A DNA stretch of 16,353 bases from JAAURS01 sp031362245 (GTDB lineage: Bacteria > Cyanobacteriota > Cyanobacteriia > Thermosynechococcales > Thermosynechococcaceae). This document shows, in pieces, positions 1-7,658 of the stretch. The stretch is taken from positions 1 through 16,353 of the forward strand of contig JANLSD010000097.1 in assembly GCA_031362245.1 (NCBI GenBank), in the 5' to 3' direction. The position numbers were made by a program, and so were the translations under genes. Every line of letters starts with the position of its first letter. Positions within the stretch are counted from its first letter, which is position 1. A model generated the notes under the pieces. It was given only the letters and a program-made list of their open reading frames with translations, had not been told where the DNA came from and ran no database searches.

Positions 1-2032
1 AGGAAGTACGGCTGTCATTCAGGATGCCTTTGTCTACAATCACCCACCGCGCAAAGTGAATGCTGGAAATGCCAATCAGCCTTCCCCGTGAGGTTTCTCC
101 AGTCAGATTCACGAGCCAGAGCACCACGGTCAAGAAAAACTTATGAAAATCAGACTTGATGGGGGAGAGGGTGGTCATTGGATTGGGCAGAATGTCATTG
201 GCATTGAGCTGATCTTCAAAAAGGGCGCAGGCTTGCATGCGCTCTTTTTGTCTAGGGAGGGGCTTGACGGTATCGCCAGGGTTATTTTGACTAGGGAATA
301 CGCTAACCCAAGACTGTAGGCCCACAGCAATGCTGCGAAGGAGTCCAACCTTGGACAAAAGCCAAGGGGGGATTGAGGATTGGGGCGCTCTCCCTGGTGT
401 GAGGACAGCCATTTCTTTGAGCGGAGTCTCAAGATCGGCAGCATGGGCCTTGGCCAGTTGATCTACTCGTTGACGCAGGGTTTTGGCAGCTACAATTTCT
501 GGGGCTGTGGTGTCTCGGCAACCCACATAAAATCCTTGGGCCTTGAGGGAATGTTGCAAAACAAACTGGGTAAAGGTCTCCACATCCAGGGCATCGCCAG
601 ACTGATAGCCTTCGCAATGTGACCAGATGGCATCCATCTCAACCCCCATGGTTTCAACCAGTTCTTGGAGGTAGTCGGGAATAGGGCCATCATGGTTGCT
701 AATAAACAAGAGATGGGGTGCAATGCTCTCATCTGGGTCATCTAAAATCACCCAGCGGGCAAAGTGGGTGGAGGGTGATTTTGCAAAGCAACAGGCGTGG
801 AAATCTTCTTTGATTTGTTGGGAAATATTTGCCAACTCTAGTTTGAGGGAATCTAATCCACTCGATCGCAGGGCGAAGATTGCTGTGAGCGGAGTCTGAC
901 CTGTGGGCGATCGCAGTGGCAATTCCTGCGGCAGTTTTGGTTTGGGCAACGATGACGACTGGTTCAATTCATTGCGCCGCTGTGCCGTCTGAGCATAAAC
1001 CAATTGGCGAATGGCATTCATACTGCCCAAAGGCTCATGCTCTGGCAGACAATGCCAAGGCGTAAAAGACATCCGTTCGCCGAACGCAGGTTCTAATCCG
1101 TCATAAAACTGCTGGGGTGGAATGTGAAGGGTGGCAATCTTATATTCCGGCGCATCTTTCCAGAGGGTGGTGGGGTCTTCCAAATCCGCCACCGTGGGAT
1201 ACTCTTTGACCTGAATGTAAAAATCAAACCGAGCCTGCTTTTGTTGATGGGTCAAATGCTCCACCAATGCCTCTCGCAAGTAGTGGGGGGTGTAGACCTT
1301 CGGCTTCTCTGTCTGGTTGATCACACTGGGCCGCACAAAATACTTCATCGCCTGCCCTGTATTGCCCAGACAATAGGGAGTGGTGCTCCAGTAGGGCTGA
1401 TCTAGAGGGCTAAATAGCCGCGATCGCTTTTTCTCAATCTTGGCCGTGATCAAAATCCATAGTTCTCTAAAGCGCCACTGACTGGGCGAAACGCTGGGTA
1501 CTAAAAAGGCAATCAGCCTCAGCACAATCTTCAGGATCAGCGCGAGTTTATTGTGAGAAGGCGGTTCGGTGACGGACGGATCTTTGAGGGCCGCAACCAT
1601 GTCCACAATTTGGAACAGTTCCAGGTAGGGTTCTGCCCCCTTCATGAAAAAACGCGGCGCATCAATAAAAGCAAAGTCTTGGATTCCAGTCTCTTGCTCA
1701 AGATTCAATCCATCCTGCTTTTGTGCATGCTCCGCGTCCAAAATCTTGATCGCCAGCCCATGAAGATCGCCTTTAGAATCATTCTTTTCTTTAAGGGTCG
1801 AAAACCGCACCCAGGCAGGAAAGGTCTGAACTTGACGAAACAGACCCACCCGACAAGATTCCGGTAGTTTCTCCCAGAGGTGTGGCTCTATACAAAACCG
1901 AGCCTTGACACAGCCATGCTGCTTGGAATGCTGATCGCGCTGTTTAAGACTGCCTTGCTGCCGATCAATGTGACGGGTCATGAGGGCGGCGATCGCCTCA
2001 ATCGTCTTTGTATCTGGAGGGTTGATAAGCAT
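1..2032 (-). CDS. Catalase-like heme protein fused to two copies of an HFARWVI module (partial, C-terminus off the left edge)
   Basis: The frame is open from ATG at 2032 to the window edge, giving 677 codons with no stop. The first ~355 residues resemble the small catalase-like (SrpA/catalase-related peroxidase) family: HGCVKARF with likely distal His39, then VGLFRQ, FPAWVRFS (71-78), LHGLAIK, PRFFMKG, and near the end FTPWHCLPEHEPLG followed by RQLVY. Arg342 and Tyr346 keep the R-x3-Y spacing of the proximal heme ligand. This suggests a peroxide- or lipid-hydroperoxide-using heme enzyme; the substrate is unknown. After a Pro/Ser-rich linker comes a module (from ~381) with HFARWVI (423-429), SNHDGP (445-450) and HCEGY (472-476). 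A second copy begins near 630, with HFARWVI at 659-665, and is cut by the edge. I cannot name the module. An in-frame stop lies 12 bases before the ATG. No strong ribosome site is visible, and Met18 is an alternative start. The gene follows the M16 gene on the same strand, beyond a terminator. Confidence 0.85.
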   Translation of the reverse strand, partial: MLINPPDTKTIEAIAALMTRHIDRQQGSLKQRDQHSKQHGCVKARFCIEPHLWEKLPESCRVGLFRQVQTFPAWVRFSTLKEKNDSKGDLHGLAIKILDAEHAQKQDGLNLEQETGIQDFAFIDAPRFFMKGAEPYLELFQIVDMVAALKDPSVTEPPSHNKLALILKIVLRLIAFLVPSVSPSQWRFRELWILITAKIEKKRSRLFSPLDQPYWSTTPYCLGNTGQAMKYFVRPSVINQTEKPKVYTPHYLREALVEHLTHQQKQARFDFYIQVKEYPTVADLEDPTTLWKDAPEYKIATLHIPPQQFYDGLEPAFGERMSFTPWHCLPEHEPLGSMNAIRQLVYAQTAQRRNELNQSSSLPKPKLPQELPLRSPTGQTPLTAIFALRSSGLDSLKLELANISQQIKEDFHACCFAKSPSTHFARWVILDDPDESIAPHLLFISNHDGPIPDYLQELVETMGVEMDAIWSHCEGYQSGDALDVETFTQFVLQHSLKAQGFYVGCRDTTAPEIVAAKTLRQRVDQLAKAHAADLETPLKEMAVLTPGRAPQSSIPPWLLSKVGLLRSIAVGLQSWVSVFPSQNNPGDTVKPLPRQKERMQACALFEDQLNANDILPNPMTTLSPIKSDFHKFFLTVVLWLVNLTGETSRGRLIGISSIHFARWVIVDKGILNDSRTS

Positions 2033-2034
2033 TC

Positions 2035-2062
2035 TATATACCGATTAAACGCAACAAACCAA
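2035..2062 (-). promoter_or_regulatory. Possible promoter of the catalase-like gene
   Basis: On the minus strand, TTGGTT (2057-2062) and TATATA (2035-2040) are 16 bases apart, which resembles a sigma-70 promoter. The TATATA box lies almost against the ATG at 2032. If it is used, either the transcript is nearly leaderless or translation begins at Met18 (1981). The rest of the 2033-2136 gap is AT-rich with no other convincing signal. Confidence 0.25.
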
Positions 2063-2136
2063 CTGATAATTGAGGCAACACTGACTTAATCTAATACAGA
2101 TTTTGCTAAAAATAAACGTATCTATACATAAAGAAT

Positions 2137-2170
2137 AAAAAGGTCAGTGTTGCTTAACACTGACCTTTTT
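2137..2170 (-). terminator. Hairpin terminator after the M16 protease gene
   Basis: This is a perfect 15-base inverted repeat, AAAAAGGTCAGTGTT (2137-2151) and its complement (2156-2170), around a 4-base loop. On the minus strand it reads as a stem ending in a run of five T, the pattern of an intrinsic terminator. It starts 33 bases past the stop codon of the protease gene and comes before the catalase-like gene. The A/T tails are symmetrical, so it could work in both directions, but no rightward gene ends here. Confidence 0.85.
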
Positions 2171-2202
2171 GTCATAACGCTTTATTCCGAGAGGGGATCA
2201 AT

Positions 2203-5043
2203 TTATCCGCCCTTTTTGATTAACTCCGTCCCTGGCCCTACAGTGACAATGATCAGCTTGTCCGGTTGGATCAAGTCCTGAATGACTTGCTGTACCTGTT
2301 CTGGAGTAACGGCTCCCACCTTAGCTGGGAACTGACGGATTTCGTCTAGCCCCAAGTCCCCAACTGTCACCGCCATCATCGTTGCCGCAACGCTACTGGG
2401 GTTCGCCAAATCGACGGGATAGCTATTTTGCAGAGAGCGCTTGGCGGTTTCAATCTCCGTCGCGGTCACGCCCTGCTCACGGATCTGTTTGAGCAGAGCA
2501 ATGGTACTGCTGATGGCTTTCTGCACATCCTTCGGTGCCGTTTGCATGGAGATTAAAAACGGCCCAGGGTTTTGCCCTGCCGTAAATCCGCTATAGATAC
2601 CGTAGGTCAGACCTAGGCGATCGCGAATCTCCGTCCCCAGCCGACTCGACAACGTATCTCCCCCCAGGATTTGGTTCAGCACGATCGCAGGATAATAGCG
2701 AGGGTCTTTACGAGAAATGCCGTTATAGCCTAGATAGGTAACGGCTTCGGCCTTCCCAGGCAGCGCTTTACTCAAAAACGTCGTTGTCTTAGGCAGCGCC
2801 ACCGTAGGAAAAGTAAAGCTGGGAGGCTGCCCCGCAGCCCGCCATTGACCCAGTGATGACTCGAACAATGCCTTTATCTGTGAAGGGTCAAAATCCCCCA
2901 CCAGGGAAAGCACCGTTGTATCGGGACGATAGTAACGCTGATGAAATAGCGCGAGATCTTCACGGGTAATCCGTTTTAGGCTGTCTTCCGTCGGGAAGAT
3001 ATGGAACGGATGGTTCTCAGGATAAATCGCCTGCCAAAAGGTTCGCTGCCCCAATTGGCCCGGATCATCCATGCTGGCTTTAAGTCTGACCAAAGAACGT
3101 TGACGACTCAACTCAAGCTGCTTTTCTGGAAAGGTGGGATGGAGCAATACATCCGTGAGGGTCTCGACCAACAGAGGCAGATCCTCTACCAATGCGCTGC
3201 CGCCAATACTCAGCCCCTCATCCGATGCCCCAAAGCCCAAACTGGCACCGCGCTCTTCCAGCCGTTTCGCCAGCGCCAATGCACTTTTAGACTCTGTTCC
3301 ATTCATTAAGCTTCCAGCGGTTAACCCCGCCATCCCCGCCTGAGCAGGGCTATCAAACATGGCACCTGCACGGATATAGCCGCTCAAGCTCACGGTTGGG
3401 GCACTGTGGTCTGGCAATAACAGCAACCTGAGTCCGTTCGGCAGCTTTACATCTAAGGGCAAGATATTGGTCTCAGTCCCTGCCCCTGTCTCCACTGGCG
3501 GTAGATACTTGGCCACTTCAGCGGGGTCTACGGGCTTGCCTGCACCAAAGTTTTCTGAAGTGCGTCCGCTGCTTGCACCAGAAGCACCAGCAGAACCGTC
3601 AGGCTGAGTGGGTTCAAAAAAGCCAATGGTTTGCTGTTCTGGATTGAGATAGGTGCGGGCCACGCGCAAAATATCGGCTGGAGTAACGCGCTCCATCGCC
3701 GCGAGGTATCGGTCAATAAAACGGTAGTCGCCCGCCACGGTTTGGTTATAGCCAAGCTGGCTGGCCTGACTAGTGATATCCTGATTGCCCAGAATCAGAC
3801 CTGCCCTAAATTGTGACTTGGCCCGCTGCAATTCTTCAGGGGTGACAAGCTTTTGACGCAGTTCAGCTAAAGATGTCTGAAGCACAGTCTCAACCCGAGA
3901 CAGGGGCTGCCCCGCAGCGGCAACGGCTGAAATGTTGTACCAGCCCAGATCAATCATCTCAGAGGCAGAAGCACCCACAGAACTCGCCATGCCCGTTTCC
4001 ACTAAGGCTTGATACAGCCGAGAACTACGGCCCTCGGTCAAAATGGCGTCCATTAGGTCAATGGCGGGCACATCAGGATGGTTTACATCCGGTAATCGAT
4101 AAACTGCATTCAACAATGCCGTACTGCCAGGTTGCTTGAGTACAATAGGCTTTTTCCCTGAAGGCCAAACTATATTGACCGGACGCGTGTTTTTGTCACT
4201 GGGTAACTGCTCGGTTCCTTTGGGGATTTTGCCAAAGGTCTTTTCTGCCAGTTTGAGGGTTGCAGCGGTATTAAAATCTCCGGTGACAACGAGGGTCGCG
4301 TTTTCAGGCCGATAGTAGGTTTTGTAATGGTTCTGAACTTGCTCAAGGGTGAATTTTTCGACATCGGCCTTGCTGCCACCCACGGGCATACCGTAGGGAC
4401 TATCGGGAAATGCCGCCTTTGTGACAGCTCGCCCCAGGCGATAGCTAGGGCTGTTTTCGTAGCCTTGCAGCTCTGAAATCACCACGCGTTTTTCGCTTTT
4501 GAGCTGCTCTGGGCCAATGACGGTGTTCTGCATCCGGTCTGCTTCGAGGGTCATCAAGGCTTCTAGCTTGCGACGTTCTACGGTGCCAAAATAGGCGGTT
4601 TCGTCATAACTAGTAAAGGCGTTGGATTCACTCCCCAAGGCGCTAAATAAGCGACCAAACTGGATGGGGCGCGTTTTGGTGCCTTTAAACAGCAGATGCT
4701 CTAGCTGGTGAGAAACGCCGTTAATGCCTGGGACTTCGTTGCGTGCACCAACACGGTACCAAACCTGCACGCTGACAACAGGGGCCGTATGGATTTCCTT
4801 TGTTAATACGGTCAGGCCGTTTTTTAAGACCGTTTTTGTAACGCCTTGGGTCATGGAGGGAAAGGCGGTGGTTGGCGCGATGGCGACTGTTTGGGGCGTA
4901 GCGGACTCTTGGTGCGTGGCGATCTCCTGATCTACTAGCCCTGCACTAATCCCCTTCCCACTAAATAGGGTCAGATTGCCCAACAGCAAGCTCACCAACA
5001 AACCGATCAGGAGGTAGGGGCGTAGTTTCATAAATAGCGACAT
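2203..5043 (-). CDS. M16 family zinc protease, two-half (pitrilysin-like), exported
   Basis: A 946-residue insulinase/pitrilysin-type (M16) metalloprotease. The N-terminal hydrophobic stretch (about 9-28) is a signal peptide or membrane anchor, placing the enzyme in the periplasm or on a membrane. The first half carries the inverted zinc motif HQLEH (His112, Glu115 catalytic, His116), with Glu191 in VISELQGYE at the right distance for the third ligand. The second half (from about 535) repeats the fold but lacks the zinc motif. It holds the Arg/Tyr substrate pair, DRLGLTY (Arg809, Tyr814). Both halves in one chain allow the closed-clam arrangement typical of peptide-degrading M16 enzymes. The substrate is unknown; peptide turnover is inferred from the family. 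The start at 5043 has no clear ribosome site, and Met5 is equally possible. The gene is 45 bases downstream of the phosphoesterase gene on the same strand, so co-transcription is likely. A strong terminator follows it. Confidence 0.95.
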   Translation of the reverse strand: MSLFMKLRPYLLIGLLVSLLLGNLTLFSGKGISAGLVDQEIATHQESATPQTVAIAPTTAFPSMTQGVTKTVLKNGLTVLTKEIHTAPVVSVQVWYRVGARNEVPGINGVSHQLEHLLFKGTKTRPIQFGRLFSALGSESNAFTSYDETAYFGTVERRKLEALMTLEADRMQNTVIGPEQLKSEKRVVISELQGYENSPSYRLGRAVTKAAFPDSPYGMPVGGSKADVEKFTLEQVQNHYKTYYRPENATLVVTGDFNTAATLKLAEKTFGKIPKGTEQLPSDKNTRPVNIVWPSGKKPIVLKQPGSTALLNAVYRLPDVNHPDVPAIDLMDAILTEGRSSRLYQALVETGMASSVGASASEMIDLGWYNISAVAAAGQPLSRVETVLQTSLAELRQKLVTPEELQRAKSQFRAGLILGNQDITSQASQLGYNQTVAGDYRFIDRYLAAMERVTPADILRVARTYLNPEQQTIGFFEPTQPDGSAGASGASSGRTSENFGAGKPVDPAEVAKYLPPVETGAGTETNILPLDVKLPNGLRLLLLPDHSAPTVSLSGYIRAGAMFDSPAQAGMAGLTAGSLMNGTESKSALALAKRLEERGASLGFGASDEGLSIGGSALVEDLPLLVETLTDVLLHPTFPEKQLELSRQRSLVRLKASMDDPGQLGQRTFWQAIYPENHPFHIFPTEDSLKRITREDLALFHQRYYRPDTTVLSLVGDFDPSQIKALFESSLGQWRAAGQPPSFTFPTVALPKTTTFLSKALPGKAEAVTYLGYNGISRKDPRYYPAIVLNQILGGDTLSSRLGTEIRDRLGLTYGIYSGFTAGQNPGPFLISMQTAPKDVQKAISSTIALLKQIREQGVTATEIETAKRSLQNSYPVDLANPSSVAATMMAVTVGDLGLDEIRQFPAKVGAVTPEQVQQVIQDLIQPDKLIIVTVGPGTELIKKGG

Positions 5044-5088
5044 TTTGATAGGTATCCAAAATAAAAGCGGTTAAGCGTTAAGGCAGCA

Positions 5089-6285
5089 TTAGGGTGCAAT
5101 AAACAGTCGAGTCATCGGTTTGACGCCAGTCGCCGTATCGTCCGCATGGTTGAGATAGCCTGCCAGCTTCTGGGTGCCAGATTTATAGGTCGCAGGGTCA
5201 TAGAGCCGAAAGGCATCTTGAACCGTGCGCAGAAGCGAGTAGTGGTTGTAGGGCGTGTTGTCTATTACTCGTCGTCGTCCGTGGCTGGTAATGACGACCG
5301 TCGCAATATGCCCCCCGCCAAAGTTGGCTTTGCTTTTGGGGTCGTTACCACAACAGCCTTGATCAAAGGGTGGAATAAAGTTGTCTTCATCAAAGGTGAT
5401 GATGATTGCATTGTTGCCCTTCAGCCAGAAGGGAGCCTTGGTAATTTTATTAACCAGTGTGGCAACCACAGCATCTCCCGTTTTTAAAAGTTGCTGATTG
5501 TTGGGGTCAACCTCATTGGTTGCGACCATGCCACTGTCGCAGCCCTTCACAGAGCCTAGGACAAGTCCATGCATCTCGTTACACTGATTGGGGACAATGT
5601 GGCTATAGTTGGGCAGTTTTCCGTTGGCAATGTCGGCATCCAACTGCTCAATGCCCACAATTTTCTGCGCTAAGTCAGGATCGTCTTGGGCCACTTTAAA
5701 ATTCATGAACCCATTATGCTTTGATGCATAGAGGGCATTGGTCGATTCTGGCTCTGCTTTGGGGGGAAGTGCAGGGGAATACACTGCTTTAATATTTTTA
5801 GGCAGGCTTTCAAAATAACCTTTCCAGGTGCGTCCTGTGGCAGCGAGCTGATCGAGTAGGCTTGGGTTTGTGACGGTATGGTCTGTATAGTCCGGCTGAT
5901 CGGCGTGGAAACAAAAGGGGCGGGGGTCTTTGGGTTTGCAGTAATAGACATCGTCATCGTGAATGCCGAAGGTGCTGCCGCCAATGAGGGCGGCGTAATT
6001 ACCTTCGCTGGGATGGACGTTGCCATAAAAGCGAGTGGCTAAACCGTTGGCTTTGGCGAGGCGATTGATGTTGGGGGTATAGCTTGGCCCAATGATTTGC
6101 TCGTAAGACTTATTTTCTTCAATGATGATAAAAATATGGTCGTACTTAGGGATCGCCAAGTCTTCTTGGGTCGGCGTAGCTTCCGATGCGCTGGATAAAA
6201 GCGAACAGGAGGCGATCGCCCCCCCTAGGCTCACCCAAACCAATGGTACTGAGGATTTTTTTGCCTTTCGCATCATAAAACACAT
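5089..6285 (-). CDS. Exported phosphoesterase (phospholipase C/acid phosphatase family)
   Basis: Belongs to the phosphoesterase family that includes bacterial phospholipase C and AcpA-type acid phosphatases (alkaline-phosphatase-like fold). Family hallmarks appear in order: YDHIFIIIEENKSYEQIIG near the N-terminus (metal-binding Glu-Asn), TPNINRLA, HPSEGNYAALIGGS, IIITFDED, GGGHIATVVIT, and YNHYSLLRTVQDAF near the end. These support hydrolysis of phosphate monoesters or diesters outside the cytoplasm; the natural substrate cannot be read from the sequence. The frame is open back to 6459, but those 58 extra residues do not look like an export signal. From Met at 6285 (or 6276/6273) the protein starts with a basic n-region (MRKAKK), a hydrophobic stretch, and IASC, a possible lipobox, so it may be a lipoprotein. 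Several Cys-rich segments (for example GCCGND) suggest disulfides. It sits upstream of the M16 gene, probably in the same transcript, and diverges from the HEMLH gene. Confidence 0.85.
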   Translation of the reverse strand: MCFMMRKAKKSSVPLVWVSLGGAIASCSLLSSASEATPTQEDLAIPKYDHIFIIIEENKSYEQIIGPSYTPNINRLAKANGLATRFYGNVHPSEGNYAALIGGSTFGIHDDDVYYCKPKDPRPFCFHADQPDYTDHTVTNPSLLDQLAATGRTWKGYFESLPKNIKAVYSPALPPKAEPESTNALYASKHNGFMNFKVAQDDPDLAQKIVGIEQLDADIANGKLPNYSHIVPNQCNEMHGLVLGSVKGCDSGMVATNEVDPNNQQLLKTGDAVVATLVNKITKAPFWLKGNNAIIITFDEDNFIPPFDQGCCGNDPKSKANFGGGHIATVVITSHGRRRVIDNTPYNHYSLLRTVQDAFRLYDPATYKSGTQKLAGYLNHADDTATGVKPMTRLFIAP

Positions 6286-6515
6286 GGATTGAAACCAGAT
6301 ACTTAGCGTTTGAGGAAAACCCATAGGGGACAGAAACCTGCAACAAAGATCTGTGGACAATGGCTCCGACAATTCTACTATTATCAGCATTGGTGGTGCA
6401 GAAAGCTCGTAAAACCTTGATGGGAAAAGAATTTTCACGAGATCGGGCTTATAAACCACGCACGCTAAAGACCATTCACATTGAGAACATCCAGAAGCAG
6501 AAATTCCAAAGCACT
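6286..6515. promoter_or_regulatory. Divergent upstream region between the phosphoesterase and HEMLH genes
   Basis: Both neighbours have open frames extending into this stretch: leftward to 6459 and rightward from 6360, overlapping by 100 bases. The extensions read as non-signal sequence in both cases. I therefore place both starts outside this region and take it as the shared promoter area. An AT-rich TTATAAAC lies at 6449-6456, but no well-spaced -35/-10 pair stands out on either strand. Confidence 0.35.
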
Positions 6516-7604
6516 ATGAGCATGTTGAAGCGGACTCACGGGGTACCCAAAGGAAAAGGCAGATATCGACATTGGGTTTGGCTGCCTATTGCGGTCGGGG
6601 TTGTAGCGGTTAAATTCAGTCCGCAGCTTTTCGACTGGCTGATCAAGGTAGAGCCACCATCTCCTGAGATAGCCCAGTTGGCTCGGGCTGCCACCATGAC
6701 AGAGGAAGCTCAACAGTTGTTCTATCGGCAAATGCCCATCATCCAACCCAAGCAGGTATTCTTCCAGAGCTGTCAAGAACCTGGCAAATCCGATGAAAGC
6801 CAGATTATGCTGGGCTGCTATCGCAGTAGCGGCGGCACGGGCAACATTTTTATTCAGGCTATCACCGATACCCGCTTCGACGGCCTGATGGATGTCATCG
6901 CGGCGCACGAAATGCTCCATGTCGCCTACCATCGACGACTCAGCCAATCGGAGCGGGATTGGCTGGCTCCTCGCCTCAAGCAAGCCGCACATCGTGTGAA
7001 AGATCGTCATCTTTTGGCGGTGCTAAAACAATATGAGACAACGGATACTGAGCGATATATCAACGAATTGCACTCCCACCTGGGTACCGAACTCGATGAT
7101 TTGGGAGATGTGAAATTGGAGGAGTATTATGGTCGGTATTTTGCTGATCGGCACCGAGTGGTTGCTTTTTCCGAACAATCTCAAGTCGCTCTGCGCAAAC
7201 TTGATGCTCAAAACGATCGGCTCAACGCAGATATTCTGTCCTTGGAAGCAAATCTGAAGACGGGTAAGGCAGACCTCAAGACCGATGAGCTAAAGCTGGC
7301 CTCAGGCAAGGAAAATTTAGATACACTTCGGACCAATTTAAATGACTTTAGGGCACAAGTGGAACAAGCCTATGGTCAGGGTAAAGGCTCTACCACCTTG
7401 GAAAATCAATTTGAGCAAATGAGGTTAAATTTTAACCAGCAGGTGATCGACTATAAAGAACAGGCGAACCAGTACCAGGATAAAGTTGATCTGTATAACC
7501 AGCAGGTTGATCGCTACAAGCAACAAGTCAGTGCCTACAATAAAATCATCGGAGAAAAACGCTTACTCTTGGGAGAGTTGAGTCCCAAACCTTTGGCAAA
7601 ATAA
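6516..7604 (+). CDS. Membrane-anchored HEMLH (zincin-like) protein with tyrosine-periodic coiled coil
   Basis: A 362-residue protein of unknown function, numbered from Met at 6516. A basic N-terminus is followed by a single membrane segment (about 20-36, WLPIAVGVVAV). The rest is probably on the outer face of the membrane. AAHEMLHVAYH (HEMLH at 131-135) fits the HExxH zinc signature of metallopeptidases. NELHSHLGTE (183-192) and YYGRYFADR follow and may supply a third ligand; this is inferred. From about residue 220 to the end the protein is Gln/Asp/Lys-rich and predicted coiled coil. It contains five tyrosines exactly seven residues apart (313, 320, 327, 334, 341). The frame is open from 6360, and Met at 6420 is another candidate start; I prefer 6516 because the membrane segment then follows a short basic head. 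It diverges from the phosphoesterase gene and converges on tgt. It could be a peptidase or a structural wall/envelope protein; no named family is recognised. Confidence 0.75.
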   Translation: MSMLKRTHGVPKGKGRYRHWVWLPIAVGVVAVKFSPQLFDWLIKVEPPSPEIAQLARAATMTEEAQQLFYRQMPIIQPKQVFFQSCQEPGKSDESQIMLGCYRSSGGTGNIFIQAITDTRFDGLMDVIAAHEMLHVAYHRRLSQSERDWLAPRLKQAAHRVKDRHLLAVLKQYETTDTERYINELHSHLGTELDDLGDVKLEEYYGRYFADRHRVVAFSEQSQVALRKLDAQNDRLNADILSLEANLKTGKADLKTDELKLASGKENLDTLRTNLNDFRAQVEQAYGQGKGSTTLENQFEQMRLNFNQQVIDYKEQANQYQDKVDLYNQQVDRYKQQVSAYNKIIGEKRLLLGELSPKPLAK

Positions 7605-7658
7605 AACCGTCGCAGCGCTCTGTTTGCGATCGCCCCGCAACTGCCACAATCATCCGAT

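Noticed and set aside
175..1867. Several short complete frames on both strands at the left end, which might suggest a decayed gene
   Set aside because: The minus-strand frame starting at 2032 is open throughout and its translation carries catalase-family motifs from end to end, so the short frames are shadows and the gene is not broken.
6465..7010. A 181-residue minus-strand frame opposite the HEMLH gene
   Set aside because: The plus-strand frame has a membrane segment, HExxH and a coiled coil and continues well beyond it, while the opposite frame shows no recognisable motif.
7605..7658. A psbK gene, which lies next to tgt in some cyanobacteria
   Set aside because: The 54 bases after tgt are too short for it and no such frame is present nearby.
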